Of a DNA stretch of 64,000 nt, positions 11,801 to 23,199 are shown one piece after another (within the stretch, counting starts at the first letter, position 1; each line of letters begins with the position of its first letter). The position numbers and the translations under genes were made by a program. The stretch lies in the NCBI GenBank assembly GCA_949358305.1, contig OX442316.1, positions 19,156,001 to 19,220,000 of the forward strand, in the 5' to 3' direction. The DNA is from Strigamia acuminata. Taxonomy: Eukaryota; Arthropoda; Chilopoda; Geophilomorpha; Linotaeniidae. The notes under the pieces were generated by a model. The model searched no databases and had not been told where the DNA came from. It was given only the letters and a program-made list of their open reading frames with translations.

Positions 11801-12453
11801 ATCCCTCACTCACTCCACTCCACTCGGCTCCACTCGGTCGCCACGGCACCTGCTGACACCTAGCGACGACACCTGTAGTCATCGTTATTTTTTTTTTACT
11901 ACGTTTGTTTTATTGGTTATTATTATTTGTTTGCACCAAGGTGGGGGGGAAGAAGAAAGAATACATTTCGGCCGTTTAACGATGAGAAGAGCAGTAACGT
12001 CGACAAGTTTCGACCGAAAAGTTTCTCGTCAAGAGATTACGAGTAGTAAGTGTACCCCAAAACTGCAAAAATTGTTCAATATGAAAATATACGATATTCG
12101 ATCGTACCATTTATTTTGTGCGGGTGACGGGCTGAATCATGATCCGAGTTCAAAATGTAAAATTCAATGAGATCATGGTTGTAGATTATTTCCTTATTTC
12201 GATAGTTGGAGATTGTATTCATAGATTATTTTGTTTTCTTAATAACCGTTCGATCGATGTTTCTGTTGAGAATTTTTCGCCTGAGAAAAGAGAAACGCAG
12301 GTATATTAGTATACAGTAGTGTCGCAATGTTGCAAAAGTAACAGAATGTGAGAGAGAATGAGGTTTATTACTGGCTTTACGACTTTCTCTTGTTGTGAAA
12401 GTGTGACAAGTGACAATAATCTATTTTGAACTTTAATCCCTTTCAGCAGCATC
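11801..12453. promoter_or_regulatory. Intergenic region between divergent CRAL-TRIO genes
   Basis: This 653-bp region holds the 5' flanks of two related genes. It contains a T tract near 11889 and AT-rich DNA, with no convincing third gene. A shared regulatory region is inferred from layout only. Confidence 0.4.
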
Positions 12454-13678
12454 ATGCCTGCCAGTGCCGAGTTGTTGAGTCGGGCCGAGCGGGAATTGCA
12501 GGAGAAACCCGAATGGCGAGAACGAGACATACAGGCACTCAGAGATATGGTTTTGGGTAATTCTTCTTGTGTAATTTTCAACATTTTTCCTATCGTCATT
12601 TACGATTTTTTCCTTCTTCTTTCTTTCTTTCTTTCTTTCTTTCCAAAGGCGAACGGGACTTGAATTGTCGCATGGACGACGAGTTTCTCTTGAGATTTCT
12701 GCGAGCGCGAAAATTCGACTATGATCGTGCTTTTCAGTTATTGAAAAATTATTACAAAATTCGATTGCAGAACGCGTGTTTGTACGCGAATTTCCGACCG
12801 TCGGCTTTGAAAAGCATATTCGAACACAACTTGCAGACTGTGCTGCCCGAACGTGACCAGTTCGGACGAAGAGTGTTTATTTTTAATGGAGGTCCGTGCG
12901 AATTATTATTATTATTATTATTAATATCCTTTTTATTCCCACGATGTGGGTTTGTGTACCCATTTGATGGCCAATAATACAAATGAAAAATTACAACAAA
13001 AAAGATAACTACTTGTATTATTCTGAAACAGGCAAATGGAATCCCGAACAATGCAGCCTGGACGATGTTTACCGGGCAAATCAAATGTGCTTGGAATTCA
13101 CGATCGAAGAGGAGGAAACTCAGATAAACGGGATCGTCGCCATCGCCGACTTGAAGGATTTCAGCTTTGTGCAAGCCAAACATTTCAGAATCGCCTACAT
13201 GAAACGAATCATCTCGATGTTGCAGGACTGCTTTCCGGGCCGATTCAAAGCTTTCCACTTCGTTAACGAGAATGCCATTTTTGATCTCCTCTTCGCCCTA
13301 GTCAAACCATTTCTCGCTGATAAACTGCGCAATCGTGTGAGTTAATCATTCCTTCCTTCCTTCCGTCCCGCGCGCCTCGTTCGAATAATTCTGAATAATC
13401 TCAAATCGCAAATTTTGTTTTCAAAGGTGTACTGTCACGGCTACGACATGAAATCGTTGCACCAGTACGTGTGCGCCGATATTTTGCCGCAAGGACTGGG
13501 TGGCCCACGACCACCGATGGACAATTCCGAGTTCGTTCGCACGATGCTAGAAAAGGACGACGAGTTTTACGCAAACACAAAGTACGGGTACGAGGACACG
13601 ACTCGCGACGAAAAGACCATTGAAAGCTATGACGGCGGGGTTGCCGGAAATTATTACCGAAAACTATGCGTAGAATAG
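12454..13678 (+). CDS. CRAL-TRIO (Sec14-like) lipid-binding protein
   Basis: Four exons (12454-12556, 12649-12891, 13032-13336, 13427-13678) give 300 residues. The N-terminal helices read MDDEFLLRFLRARKFDYDRA, and the lipid-binding domain includes VLPERDQFGRRVFIFNGGKW, NGIVAIADLKDFSFVQAKHF, CFPGRFKAFHFVNENAIFDL and VKPFLADKLRNRVYCHGYD, ending DILPQGLGG. The layout and intron positions resemble those of the divergent neighbour at 10802-11800, but the proteins differ widely, so the duplication is old or the pairing coincidental. Family role: intracellular transfer of a hydrophobic ligand. It converges on TDP2, with 59 bp between stops. Confidence 0.93.
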
Positions 13679-13737
13679 AATAGTTTATTTATTTAATATG
13701 TACTATAATAAAAAGTTTATATTGTACAGTTAATTAA

Positions 13738-15050
13738 TTATAATTGCGTTTCCAAACCGAAGTGAGTGACCAGGCCCCAATGATCGCTGGGAAAACGACC
13801 GCACGATTTGATGCGCTCCAACCCGATCAGGCCGAAATGTTCGGGTCGCAGACGTGCGGGACTCGAAGGAGCCATGTACATGCGGTCGAAACGGCAGCGC
13901 GGTTTGAAACGACCGGGAAAAATCAAATTGTCGTTGCGGGTCATGTCCCACGTGTAGCGGCATTCGGGTCTGCTGCCGCACGTGATCCATAGATCTTCCA
14001 ACCCGGCCGGAATGCCGCCCGAATTTTCCAACTAAAATGGGAATAATATTTATTTATTTATTTTTCTCTTCTATTTTATTTTAATTAGCGGTATTTTTTA
14101 TTTTTACCTCCTCATCTCTCATGTTGAAATCTCCACCGAGTAAAACGGTCGTGTTTTGATCGCACCCGTCTAAGGCGCACTTAAACACTTTGCGCAATTG
14201 CTTGATTCGTTCCTCGGAATGCTCTTTGGTGCTCTCTAAATGCGACGTCATCAGCAACAGCGGGATGTCTCCGATCTTTGCCTACGAGGAGAAGAAACAA
14301 AAAAGAAATCGTCACGACACCGATGATTGTAACATTTTTTTGTTTCTACTTTGACTATGAGAAGATTTCTATCCATTCGAGTCGTTGCAAAGGGGACGAC
14401 GTGATGATGCGAACATTGTACTGTGCTGCGCTTGGTGAGTATCGCCGTGAAATAGCCTCGATCGTTTCCGCAGTACACTTCGTAGGCCGGCAAATATTTT
14501 TCGATCAGTTCCAGAGTGACGGGGACGACTTCTTGCAGAAACACCACGTCCGGAAGATCGCTGCCAAAAACATAAATAAATAAATAAACAAATAAATAAA
14601 TAATTAATTAATTTAATTAATTCCAAATCTAATGGGTTCGTTTTACCAGTTGATAATTTGACACACGGATTTCGTTCTCCTCGGTAATGATTTCTCGTCC
14701 AAACCGTCCAAGTTCCACGACACCCATTTGAAGGTGGTCGGTACGCAGTCGACGTCGTCCGGTTCGGTATTCTGACTCTCCCTCGACGATTTCGTTTCAA
14801 AGAATGCATCAATCGATCGCTACGATTGAAGCCGCGAACAAAATTATTTTCAACAAAACAATAAGCGACAGGCACAGCACAGCCGACAGGGACTCGTTTA
14901 TTTACTCACTTGCAAATCCCACTGACGATCTTGAAGGAAAAATTGAGCACACGCGGTATCGGTGTTGGTCACCTTTGCAAATTCCTCGCACCGTTTATCG
15001 CATGTTTCTCTGTCGGGAAGAGCGCTCTCATCGATATCGGAATCGCTCAT
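13738..15050 (-). CDS. TDP2: Tyrosyl-DNA phosphodiesterase 2
   Basis: Five exons (15050-14910, 14819-14647, 14560-14350, 14281-14108, 14031-13738) give 330 residues. A UBA-like N-terminus is present (CDKRCEEFAKVTNTDTACAQ, then QWDLQRSIDAFFE). The endonuclease/exonuclease/phosphatase domain carries the four TDP2 motifs: WNLDGLDEK, VVFLQEVVP, GGDFNMRDEE and SDHWGL. By family, the enzyme removes trapped topoisomerase II from 5' DNA ends by cutting the 5'-phosphotyrosyl bond, using Mg2+. Catalytic Glu, Asp and His of these motifs are all present. It is divergent from the AGO2-like gene. Confidence 0.95.
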
Positions 15051-15668
15051 GCTGACGCGAGCCGTTCACCGTTCACCTTTCCGTAGTATGACTACGACCT
15101 ATGACCTTTCTTTTCCCTCGCTTTTCCCGCAATTCAAAACTCAACTGGAAGCGGGAAAGTGGAAGTCCCGCGGAGGTGATGGAATACGTGAATATCGGGG
15201 TTAGGGGGTTTGTGATGAACGAATTATTGAAGAAATAAATTGTTCATTTTTTAAGGTTTATTTATTCGTTCATTTATTTTCAGCGATGGAGAAGACATGA
15301 TCTAATTTGATCTGGAATTCCATGCTTTGCTTGAACTTTGAATGATAATGACGTGGCGCCACCTTTATTTTAAACCGACGAGTATAAGATGGGTTAAAAA
15401 TTGATTCGGATTTAATTAATTTTAAAATGATAAATTAATTTGCAGTTGCTCACTTCCACCGGACAAAATCGCAGGAAATAAATAGCAAACGTGTTATCTG
15501 ATGCTTTGTCACGTGGCAAGGGAAATCCCCGCACACTTTCGTCTTTCGTGGACGGACCTTCGTTAACATTCGCTTCGTCGTCGTTTGATCCACTTTCCGT
15601 TTGCTTTAGGTTAATCAGCGAGACACGAAGGTGTAATCATTGCGATCGGTGCGAACTGACGAGTCGTG
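15051..15668. other. Intergenic region between TDP2 and AGO2
   Basis: This 618-bp spacer between divergent genes shows no convincing ORF. It contains a GC-rich part at 15050-15210 next to TDP2 and AT-rich DNA near 15220-15480. A 5' untranslated exon of AGO2 may lie just before 15669. No other feature was recognised. Confidence 0.5.
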
Positions 15669-18600
15669 ATGGGAAAAAAGAAGGGGAAAGGAGGTGCTTC
15701 GAAGGCGCCACAAACCGAGCAGACTGAACCGGGTAAGCAGTGTTGGGCAAAATAGTATTTTGAAAATACTACATTTTGTTTTCAAAATACAAAATTCTCC
15801 CGTATTTAACCAAATAAGAGCCGCGGCTCTTATTCAAAACGGGCACTTTGAGCCGCGGCTCCAAATCGGGGGCGGCTCTTATTTCAAATAGTAGCCAATT
15901 TCAATGTTACGTTCATTGAACGTACCAAATTAGCCGCGGCTACTATTCGAGGGCGGCTCTTATTTCAAGTCGCCTCTCTTAGTCGCGGCTCTTATTCGAG
16001 GGCGGCTACAATTCGAGGGCAACTCTTATTCGGTAAAATACGGTATTTTATTTTGTATTTTCAAAATACTTTTATGAAGTATTTTATTTTGTTATTTTCA
16101 AAATACTTTTCTAGAGTATTTTTGAAAGAAACAAAATACTTTTTAAAAATACTTTTACAAAATACTATTATAATTTTATTTTTCAATTTCAATTTAATAT
16201 GACATCCAAACAGTCATGTGATATTATAATTTATCACCAGACTGCTGCTGTTGACAACTTACTACCAGCAGAATAATATCATTACCAGCAATCCCATCCC
16301 ATAATACAATATGAGTATGACTATGACTTTTAGATACAAGTCTGCTTAAAGAATAATCACATTTTATTCCGGCATTGTTTCTGAAAAAATGACTGAAATT
16401 GTTACTGTTCATGCTGATATTTCTGCTGCTTCGACCTCATCTACATCTACAAGTTCCCAGTGGCGTAGCTAGGGGGATGACACCGGGCCGGGATTGAAAA
16501 AATATATATAAGATATTTTTTTGTTCAACCCCCCCCCCCCCTATATAAATATATATATATATATATATATTGATTTTAACTGTTTTCGAGGGTGACACCA
16601 TCGATATCCGCCCCGGGTGTCACCCATGCTAGCTACGCCACTGCAAGTTCCATTTCCGGCAGTTCCAGTACTACTACTACAACTATAAAAAATATAGTAA
16701 TGAAAATGATGATGGAAATCTAAATCCTCCTATTTTGGATGGAACATTCTTTCAAATTGTTCATGTCACTGGTAATGCGGTTAAAGCTGTGTGTTAACTG
16801 TCCTGATTGTAAAAAGTATTTTAACATACTATTTTATTTTGTATTTTCAAAATACTTTTACAAAGTATTTTATCTTGTTATTTTCAAAATACATATTACG
16901 AGGTATTTGATTTGGTATTTTTAAAATACTTTGATAAAGTATTTTGCCCAACACTGCGGGTAAGTAATAGTGGAAGCGGACGCTTTAATTGGCGACGTTG
17001 GATTATTTTAATTACTTTTGTCTGAAGTTGCCGCAGCAACAGCTTTGACGATGGCTTCGCAACTTCCACAAGCCGGACGATTACCGCCGACTGACATCGC
17101 GGAAGGCGCGACGGCATCGTTGTTGCAACAAATCGGAGGAGACCAAGTTCAAACACCGCCCACCGAAGGTGGCGATCGCGGCCGGGGTGGGGGTCGAGGT
17201 CGAGGTCGAGGCCGCGGACAACCTGTCCAGCAGCCGGAGCAAGCTAGAGCGGCCAGAGGAGCCTCACTGCAGCAGCAATCGTTGCCGGTACAGCAGCAAA
17301 TGCCCGTGCAACAACCGCTGCCGATACAGCAGCAAATGCCCGTGCAACAACCGCTGCCGGTACAGCAGCAAATGCCGGTGCAACAACCGCTGCCGGTACA
17401 GCAGCAAATGCCCGTGCAACAACCGCTGCCGGTACAGCAGCAAATGCCCGTGCAACAACCGCTGCCGGTACAGCAGCAGAAGCAAAAGCAAAAGCAGGCG
17501 CCAAGGCAACAGGCGGGATCGGGTGCGAAACCGAAGGAAACGGCTCAGGCGAAAGAAGAGCCTCTGAGCATGTTGCCGAGCTTGGTGTCTCAGCTGCCAG
17601 TTTTAGGAATGAAACCACCGCTTCGGCAAAATTTTGGAAAACGTGGCAGTCCGATCAAGTTGCGCGTTAATCATTTCGCGGTTAAGATAGATCCTAATAT
17701 GAAAATACATCATTACGATGTGCAAATCCGGCCCGAAATGAAAGCCAACAAGGGTTTAAAAAGGTATGTGTATAAAGAATAAAATCAATTGAAAAATCAT
17801 TAATTTATTTCTATATTTCTCGCTTAGAAAAATTGTTGAAACAGTCGTGTCGTCGTTTTCTGCGGTGTTTGATAAAGCCCGATGCGTCTTCGACGGAGAA
17901 AAAAACATGTACACCAACAATCTAGTTGACGTTGGTCGGAGCGGGGTATTTAACTAATTTTAACCAATTTCAATTAATGAACATGATTTTAACTCTTTAA
18001 CTGCAGAAGACGTTTGAAGTAAATTTGGCTGCGAAAGACGAAAAAGAGAGACTATTTACAGTGGAAGTGAAAAAAGTAGCCGAAATTTTGTTGAGGGATT
18101 TGCAAAATTTCTTGGACGGACTGCAGAGAGATATTCCTCAGCACGCGATACAAGCGCTTGACGTGGTGTTTCGCCACTTGCCTTCGTCTAAGTACACATA
18201 CAATGTGTTATTCATTTGTTTGTTTATTTATCGATTGGTTTTTTTGTCTCCAAAAGCTTCATCACGATCGGACGCTCCATATTCCCGGACGAACGGAGCG
18301 GATATGATCTCGGTGCGGGCGTCGAGATGTGGCGCGGTTACTACCAGAGTCTTAGACCGGGGCGGTGGAAACAGTTGCAGTTAAATTTAGACGGTTAGCA
18401 GAATTAATTTAAAAATAAAAAATAAAATAAAATAAAAATATTTTTTTTTTACATTTTGCACGATTTCAGTTTCGAACAGAACTTTTTACAAAGGCCAAGC
18501 TGTGTTGGAATTTGCGGCTGAATTTCATGAGTGTCGGATCACTGAGCTGTCAGCAGTGCGCAGTTGGGACGAGTTCGCGAAAGAAATGAAAGGAATTCAA

Positions 18601-20946
18601 GTGCAAGTGACTCACACGCTCAATCCGAGGAAGTATAAGATCATCGGTTTGGCGAAACCGGCCGAATTACTAACGTACGAAACGAAGACGTATAACGTAT
18701 CGATTAGGTGTCTACTTTTCTAAAGTTGCGCTTCTTTTCTTTTCTTCAGGTTTCCGCTGGAGCAGAACGGAACGACGGTCCAATGTACGGTTGCTAAGTT
18801 TTTTGCCAACACGCACCGGCGACCATTGCAGTAAGTTAAGTCGGCAAATGATTTACTACTGATAAATTGATTTATTAAATTTCTTTGTCAGACATTCCAG
18901 GCTACCGTGTCTTCAGGCACAACCTGCGGACAAACATCGATATCTACCGATGGAAGTATGCCGAATTCCGGCTGGGCAGCAAACCAAGAAGATATCGCCT
19001 TACCAAACCGAACAAATGATAAGAGTGCGTAGTAGTGTGTTTTTGAAAACTGCACGATAGATACCGGCATTGTTTTTGAATTATTTTCTTTTTAGAACAC
19101 GGCAGTCGCGGCACCGCAGAGACAGCGCGACATCAACAAGTTGGTGCAGAGTGCGAAACTAAACGAAGATCCGAACGTTCGCGGTTTCGGCATGTCGGTC
19201 AGCGATCAGATGATGCTGATCGACGGTCGAATTCTCCCACCGCCGTCTCTTAATCTTGGATCCGGAGGGGTAATGCATCTTTCTTACGTATGAGTTAATG
19301 ACGATAATAATGATTGACGATGTTGGTAGGTCGTGAACCCCCGTTTGGGCGTGTGGGACATGCGTCAACAACATTTTTTCAAATCGGTCAACATTGACTA
19401 TTGGGGCGTGATCAACGTGACCCGGCTTCAAGATCCACAAGTCAAGTGATACATGTTTAGTAGTAATATTTTCTATTTTCTATTTTCTATTTTCTATTCC
19501 AAGAGCCTTCTGCAACGCTTTGTGCAACACCGCTCGCGACACAGGCATCATGATGCGGCCCGAGTACTTCGTGAAGCGCATGAATGCACGCGACGACCGA
19601 TTTCTGACCAACATGTTCGCCGATCTAAAACGAGAACAGCCTCAACTGAAATTGATCGTGGTCATGTTACCAGGGAAAACGCCGCTGTACGGTCAGTGTT
19701 TCGTTTCGTTTCGTTTCGTTTCGTTTCGTTACGTTTTGTTTCGTATCTTTCATCTTATTTTATCTTATTTTGTGTAGCCGAAATCAAAAGAATCGGGGAC
19801 ACGGAGCAAGGTGTGATAACCCAGTGCGTTCAGATGAAAAACGTGGACAGATGCAACCCGGCCACGCTCACCAATATATTGATGAAAATAAATGCCAAGC
19901 TGGGAGGGGTGAACAGTATTTTGCAAAAAACAACCAGGTAATTAATGTACCTGCCTTGATTGATTGATTAATTAATTAATTGATTTATTCATTCGTTCCA
20001 GATCGGAAGTGTTTAGGGAACCTGTGATAATTTTGGGCGCGGACGTGACTCACCCTGCCGCGGGCGAGACGAAAAAACCATCGATCGCCGCGATCGTTGC
20101 CAGCATGGACGGGAACGCGCAAACTTACGCGGCCAGAGTGTGCGTTCAAGAACATCGCAAGGAAGTGATCGTGGATTTGAAAGCGCAAGTGCGCAATTTG
20201 CTGCTGATGTTTCGACAGAGACTGCAGTGTGAACCGAAACGCATCATATTCTATCGCGACGGCGTGGGCGAAGGCCAGTTCCAAGAAGTAGGTTTAAGAA
20301 ATTTGCTTGTGATTGTTTAATGTTTAATTCGTTGGCGACAGGTTTTGCACCACGAGCTGGTCGCCATCCGAGGCGCCTGCAGCAGTCTCCATCCGAACTT
20401 CAAACCGGCCATCACGTTTTTGGTGGTGCAGAAACGGCACCACACGCGCATCTTTTGCGAGGACTCGCGCCAAGCCGTGGGCAGGAGTCAGAACGTGCCG
20501 CCCGGCACGACTGTCGACACCGTCATCACGCACCCGATTGAAAATGATTTTTTCCTCTGCAGTCACCAAGGAATCCAGGGCACCAGCCGACCGACGCACT
20601 ACCACATGCTTTGGGACGATAACAACTTCACGGCCGACCAATTGCATCAACTCACTTACGAGTTGTGCCACACGTACGCGCGATGCACGCGCTCTGTCTC
20701 CATTCCCGCTCCAGCTTATTACGCTCACCTGGTCGCTTTCAGAGCTCGCTACCACCTCGAGCAGTTGCAGAGACGGTTAGATTATTATACTTTTACTTTT
20801 ACTTTCATTTTCATTGTTTTCTTTCTTTTAATATTTTCTTTCTTTCTCGTAGAATGGATAAGGGCGAGGATACTGAGCGATTATTCGAATTGATGCAGCG
20901 AGCAGTCAACATTCACAACGACACCGGTTCAATGTATTTTGTCTAA
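15669..20946 (+). CDS. AGO2: AGO2-type Argonaute, predicted slicer
   Basis: Fifteen exons (15669-15732, 17028-17763, 17828-17945, 18007-18191, 18257-18393, 18470-18707, 18750-18830, 18892-19024, 19096-19269, 19330-19445, 19504-19691, 19778-19937, 20002-20287, 20342-20775, 20853-20946) give 1047 residues. Order: a lysine-rich start (MGKKKGKGG) resembling fly AGO2, an RG-rich patch, five 12-residue Gln-rich repeats, the N domain, the PAZ domain, and MID-PIWI. The PIWI catalytic tetrad is complete: Asp in GADVTHP (about 791), Glu in EHRKEVI (about 831), Asp in YRDGVGEGQ (about 863), His in RPTHYHML (about 957). It is therefore probably a small-RNA-guided slicer, likely siRNA class by its leader. 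Intron 1 is enlarged to about 1.3 kb by a hAT-type insertion at its 5' splice site. Confidence 0.95.
15800..16043. mobile_element. Inverted-repeat element nested in the hAT copy
   Basis: The left end reads CCGTATTTAACCAAATAAGA and the right end is its near complement, TCTTATTCGGTAAAATACGG. The inside repeats a GC-rich motif, GCGGCTCTTATT, several times in both orientations (for example GAGCCGCGGCTC is a palindrome). This contrasts sharply with the AT-rich host element. It looks like a MITE, but I saw no clear target duplication and cannot name the superfamily. Confidence 0.55.
16458..16643. mobile_element. Short hAT-type MITE nested in the larger hAT element
   Basis: This 186-bp element has terminal inverted repeats CAGTGGCGTAGCTAG and CTAGCTACGCCACTG and the perfect 8-bp target duplication CAAGTTCC (16450-16457, 16644-16651). 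The inside contains a (C)n tract followed by a (TA)n tract and a second complementary pair (GTGTCACCC against GGATGACACC). It has no coding capacity. It inserted after the outer element, because the outer element's sequence resumes on both sides. Confidence 0.9.
17284..17472 (+). repeat. 36-bp coding tandem repeat in AGO2 leader
   Basis: Five near-identical 36-bp units encode [12 protein letters not shown]-type repeats in exon 2 of the Argonaute gene. Units differ at only a few bases (for example one unit reads ccgata for ccggta), which implies recent expansion or homogenisation. Confidence 0.9.
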
Positions 20947-21052
20947 TTGTAACGGTAGGATTAAGAAATTTAAATAAACGAAATTTTTAAACGAATAAAA
21001 ATATTTCGCTATCACGTTTTCAAACTATCCGTGCACAACATCGCACAACAAA

Positions 21053-21566
21053 ATGAATTCGCTCAACATCTTGTTGGAGCTGCTGCCGAGCGTCTTCTAT
21101 CCAATCCACGGACCCGTGATCGACAATCCCGTCGAGAAAATCCGAGATTACATCGCGCACCGTATGCGACGAGAAGAGCAGATTTTACACGTTTTCACGA
21201 CGAGACCCAACGAATCCATGACTGTCATACAGTTGGTAGAAATCATTTACAAGGTTTAGTATCTACCGGTAGTTGGTTTTCTGCTTGACGGTTGTGTTTA
21301 GTGTTGCACCATCCTTATCCAGAAAGAAAAGAACTCACCCAATTCATTCAAGCTTAACTCTTCCCCAAAAAAATACGCAGACAAACTTCTCCTTCACTCC
21401 GTCCTTATTGCCACCTCAAAAAATTTTTTCGCACCCTACAACAACATAATAACTTTCCCTTATTGCACCTTCATACTTCTGCCGCTGAAAACAACTATCC
21501 AAACACTTGTACAAACATTTTCTTACCATCCAACTAACATACTCCTGTTTAAAAAAAAAAGTACCG

Positions 21567-21601
<35 letters not shown>

Positions 21602-21843
21602 ACAAATAATTCGATTCTATCCGATTGCAGGACACGCCCGTTTATCTGCACTCGGCCGCCGCCGTCGGAAACGTTCATCATCACTTGACCAAACTGCACA
21701 AAGAAGCCCTACCGGTAGTCGGTAATGAAATGGGTGCAATTCGGTCGACCAATGATATTAATTTAATTGGACGACGATCTGTGGCGAGCGAGTGCAAAAA
21801 CGAGTGGTGCGTGCTAGCAGCAGTTTGTGACGATGGAGTATGA
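21053..21843 (+). CDS. LACTB2-like C-terminal domain without the metallo-beta-lactamase core
   Basis: Two exons (21053-21253, 21631-21843) give 137 residues. The protein opens at MNSLNILLELLPSVFYPIHG and continues PVIDNPVEKIRDYIAHRMRR, then TVIQLVEIIYKDTPVYLHSA and HHHLTKLHKE. This matches the last third of LACTB2, the mitochondrial single-strand endoribonuclease: the GHGP-type loop and the winged-helix C-terminus. The catalytic HxHxDH metal site and all preceding sequence are missing, and the 106 bp between the AGO2 stop and this ATG cannot hold it. The tail after the helix is unlike LACTB2. It may be a degenerate fragment or a repurposed stand-alone domain. Confidence 0.7.
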
Positions 21844-21893
21844 ATATTATTCTTATATTTATTATTCCAAACTAATAATAAGTGTACACACAT

Positions 21894-23164
21894 TCACGTT
21901 GTTGGCAAGAGAATCGCTATAACGTTCTCGTAAATTAAGAAAGTGATGGCGGTGGCGGGAGTTACTTTAAGCAGATTCGGAACGATTCCTTTATAAAAAC
22001 CACGCCATCCTTCAAACCTAAAACAATAAAATAATTACACAGTTAATAATAATAATAACAATAACAATAACAATAATTTTGTCTAATAATGTGTAAAAGA
22101 AATAATTAATTCATCGGCCATGATCGAATGGGAAATGGTGATCTTTCTCGGTGGCCGGATGAGCGGAGATGAGTAGAGTGGAAACTTTCTCGTACGTCAA
22201 CAGCACGATGCAGATGGACGGCATCACGTGACACAGATACGGCGTCACGCCTTTGTAAAAGCCGCGCACACCCTCAAACCTGGCGGGAATCGTCGAAATG
22301 CAAACACACTACTCGCACGAATTGCACACACACGCATATTTACCTCCACGTCCGAGACAGAACGTCCACGATCCCGCTGTAGCTGTGGTGTTGGTCCTGC
22401 AGTCGCGCCCGGATCACCTGGTACGGGTAGGTGACGGACGCGGCGAACAGTTTCGATATCGCCGCGCAAGTCAAGTATTCGGCCGACGTCTGACAAACAA
22501 ACAAAAGAGAGAGAGAGAGAGAGAGATCAAAGTTTCAATTTTAATTTCAATTCTAAGACGCGAAGGACATTTGTTGACATTTATTATTGTTGTAATAAAA
22601 ATGTAAAAGATAGCATTCTATTTGTTAAATGAGTGTGCGTCTTAGAATCGAACGAGTGCATTTCGATTTCGATGACTCACCAGTTTACCCGTAATGGGAA
22701 CGTGCCTGTACATATTGTAACGTCTTTTCAATTCTTCGTACGCCATGAACTGCAGGGCACCGTGCGAGACGCCCAACATCCCCGGGAGAAATCCCTGAGA
22801 ATTCCAATGAATCAATCGAACGTACATGTGTAACATTTCTAAGTGACATTTGACACGCAAGGCTAAATTTTCTGAGCTTTCTTAGCTGTTCTTTACTTTG
22901 TACAATCCCAAAGCTCCTTCGTGAATGTAAACCTTTCGGAGCGCGTCGATCATGCCCGAGTAGTGTTTGTGCGCCGGCACGTCCTTCATGTTCTGGTACT
23001 GGAGACACAGTCGCGTTTTCACCACCCACAGCGGGTTGGTCAAGCTGAGCGTCATGACGCCCGCTTCGGCGGCCGCCAGCATGTGTCGGCCGGCGTTGAG
23101 CGAGCCCTTCTCGTCGCCTTCCATCCAAGCCTTGATCGCGTTGTAGCTAAGCAAATATTATGAA

Positions 23165-23199
<35 letters not shown>

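Larger units (their letters stand above)
15738..16956. mobile_element. Non-autonomous hAT-type DNA transposon in AGO2 intron 1
   Basis: The element is 1219 bp long, with terminal inverted repeats CAGTGTTGGGCAAAATA at the left and TATTTTGCCCAACACTG at the right. It is flanked by the perfect 8-bp target-site duplication CGGGTAAG (15730-15737 and 16957-16964); 8-bp duplications and CA..TG ends are the hAT superfamily hallmark. Both ends carry subterminal repeats of the AAGTATTTT/AAAATACTT kind. No transposase ORF is seen, so it depends on another copy. The duplicated target includes the intron's GTAAG donor, so there are now two copies of the 5' splice site, one on each side. Two further elements lie inside. 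Confidence 0.9.

Noticed and set aside
17244-17618. Minus-strand open frames of 124 and 81 residues across the Argonaute repeat
   Set aside because: They are shadows of the Gln-rich coding repeat, whose 36-bp period keeps several frames open.
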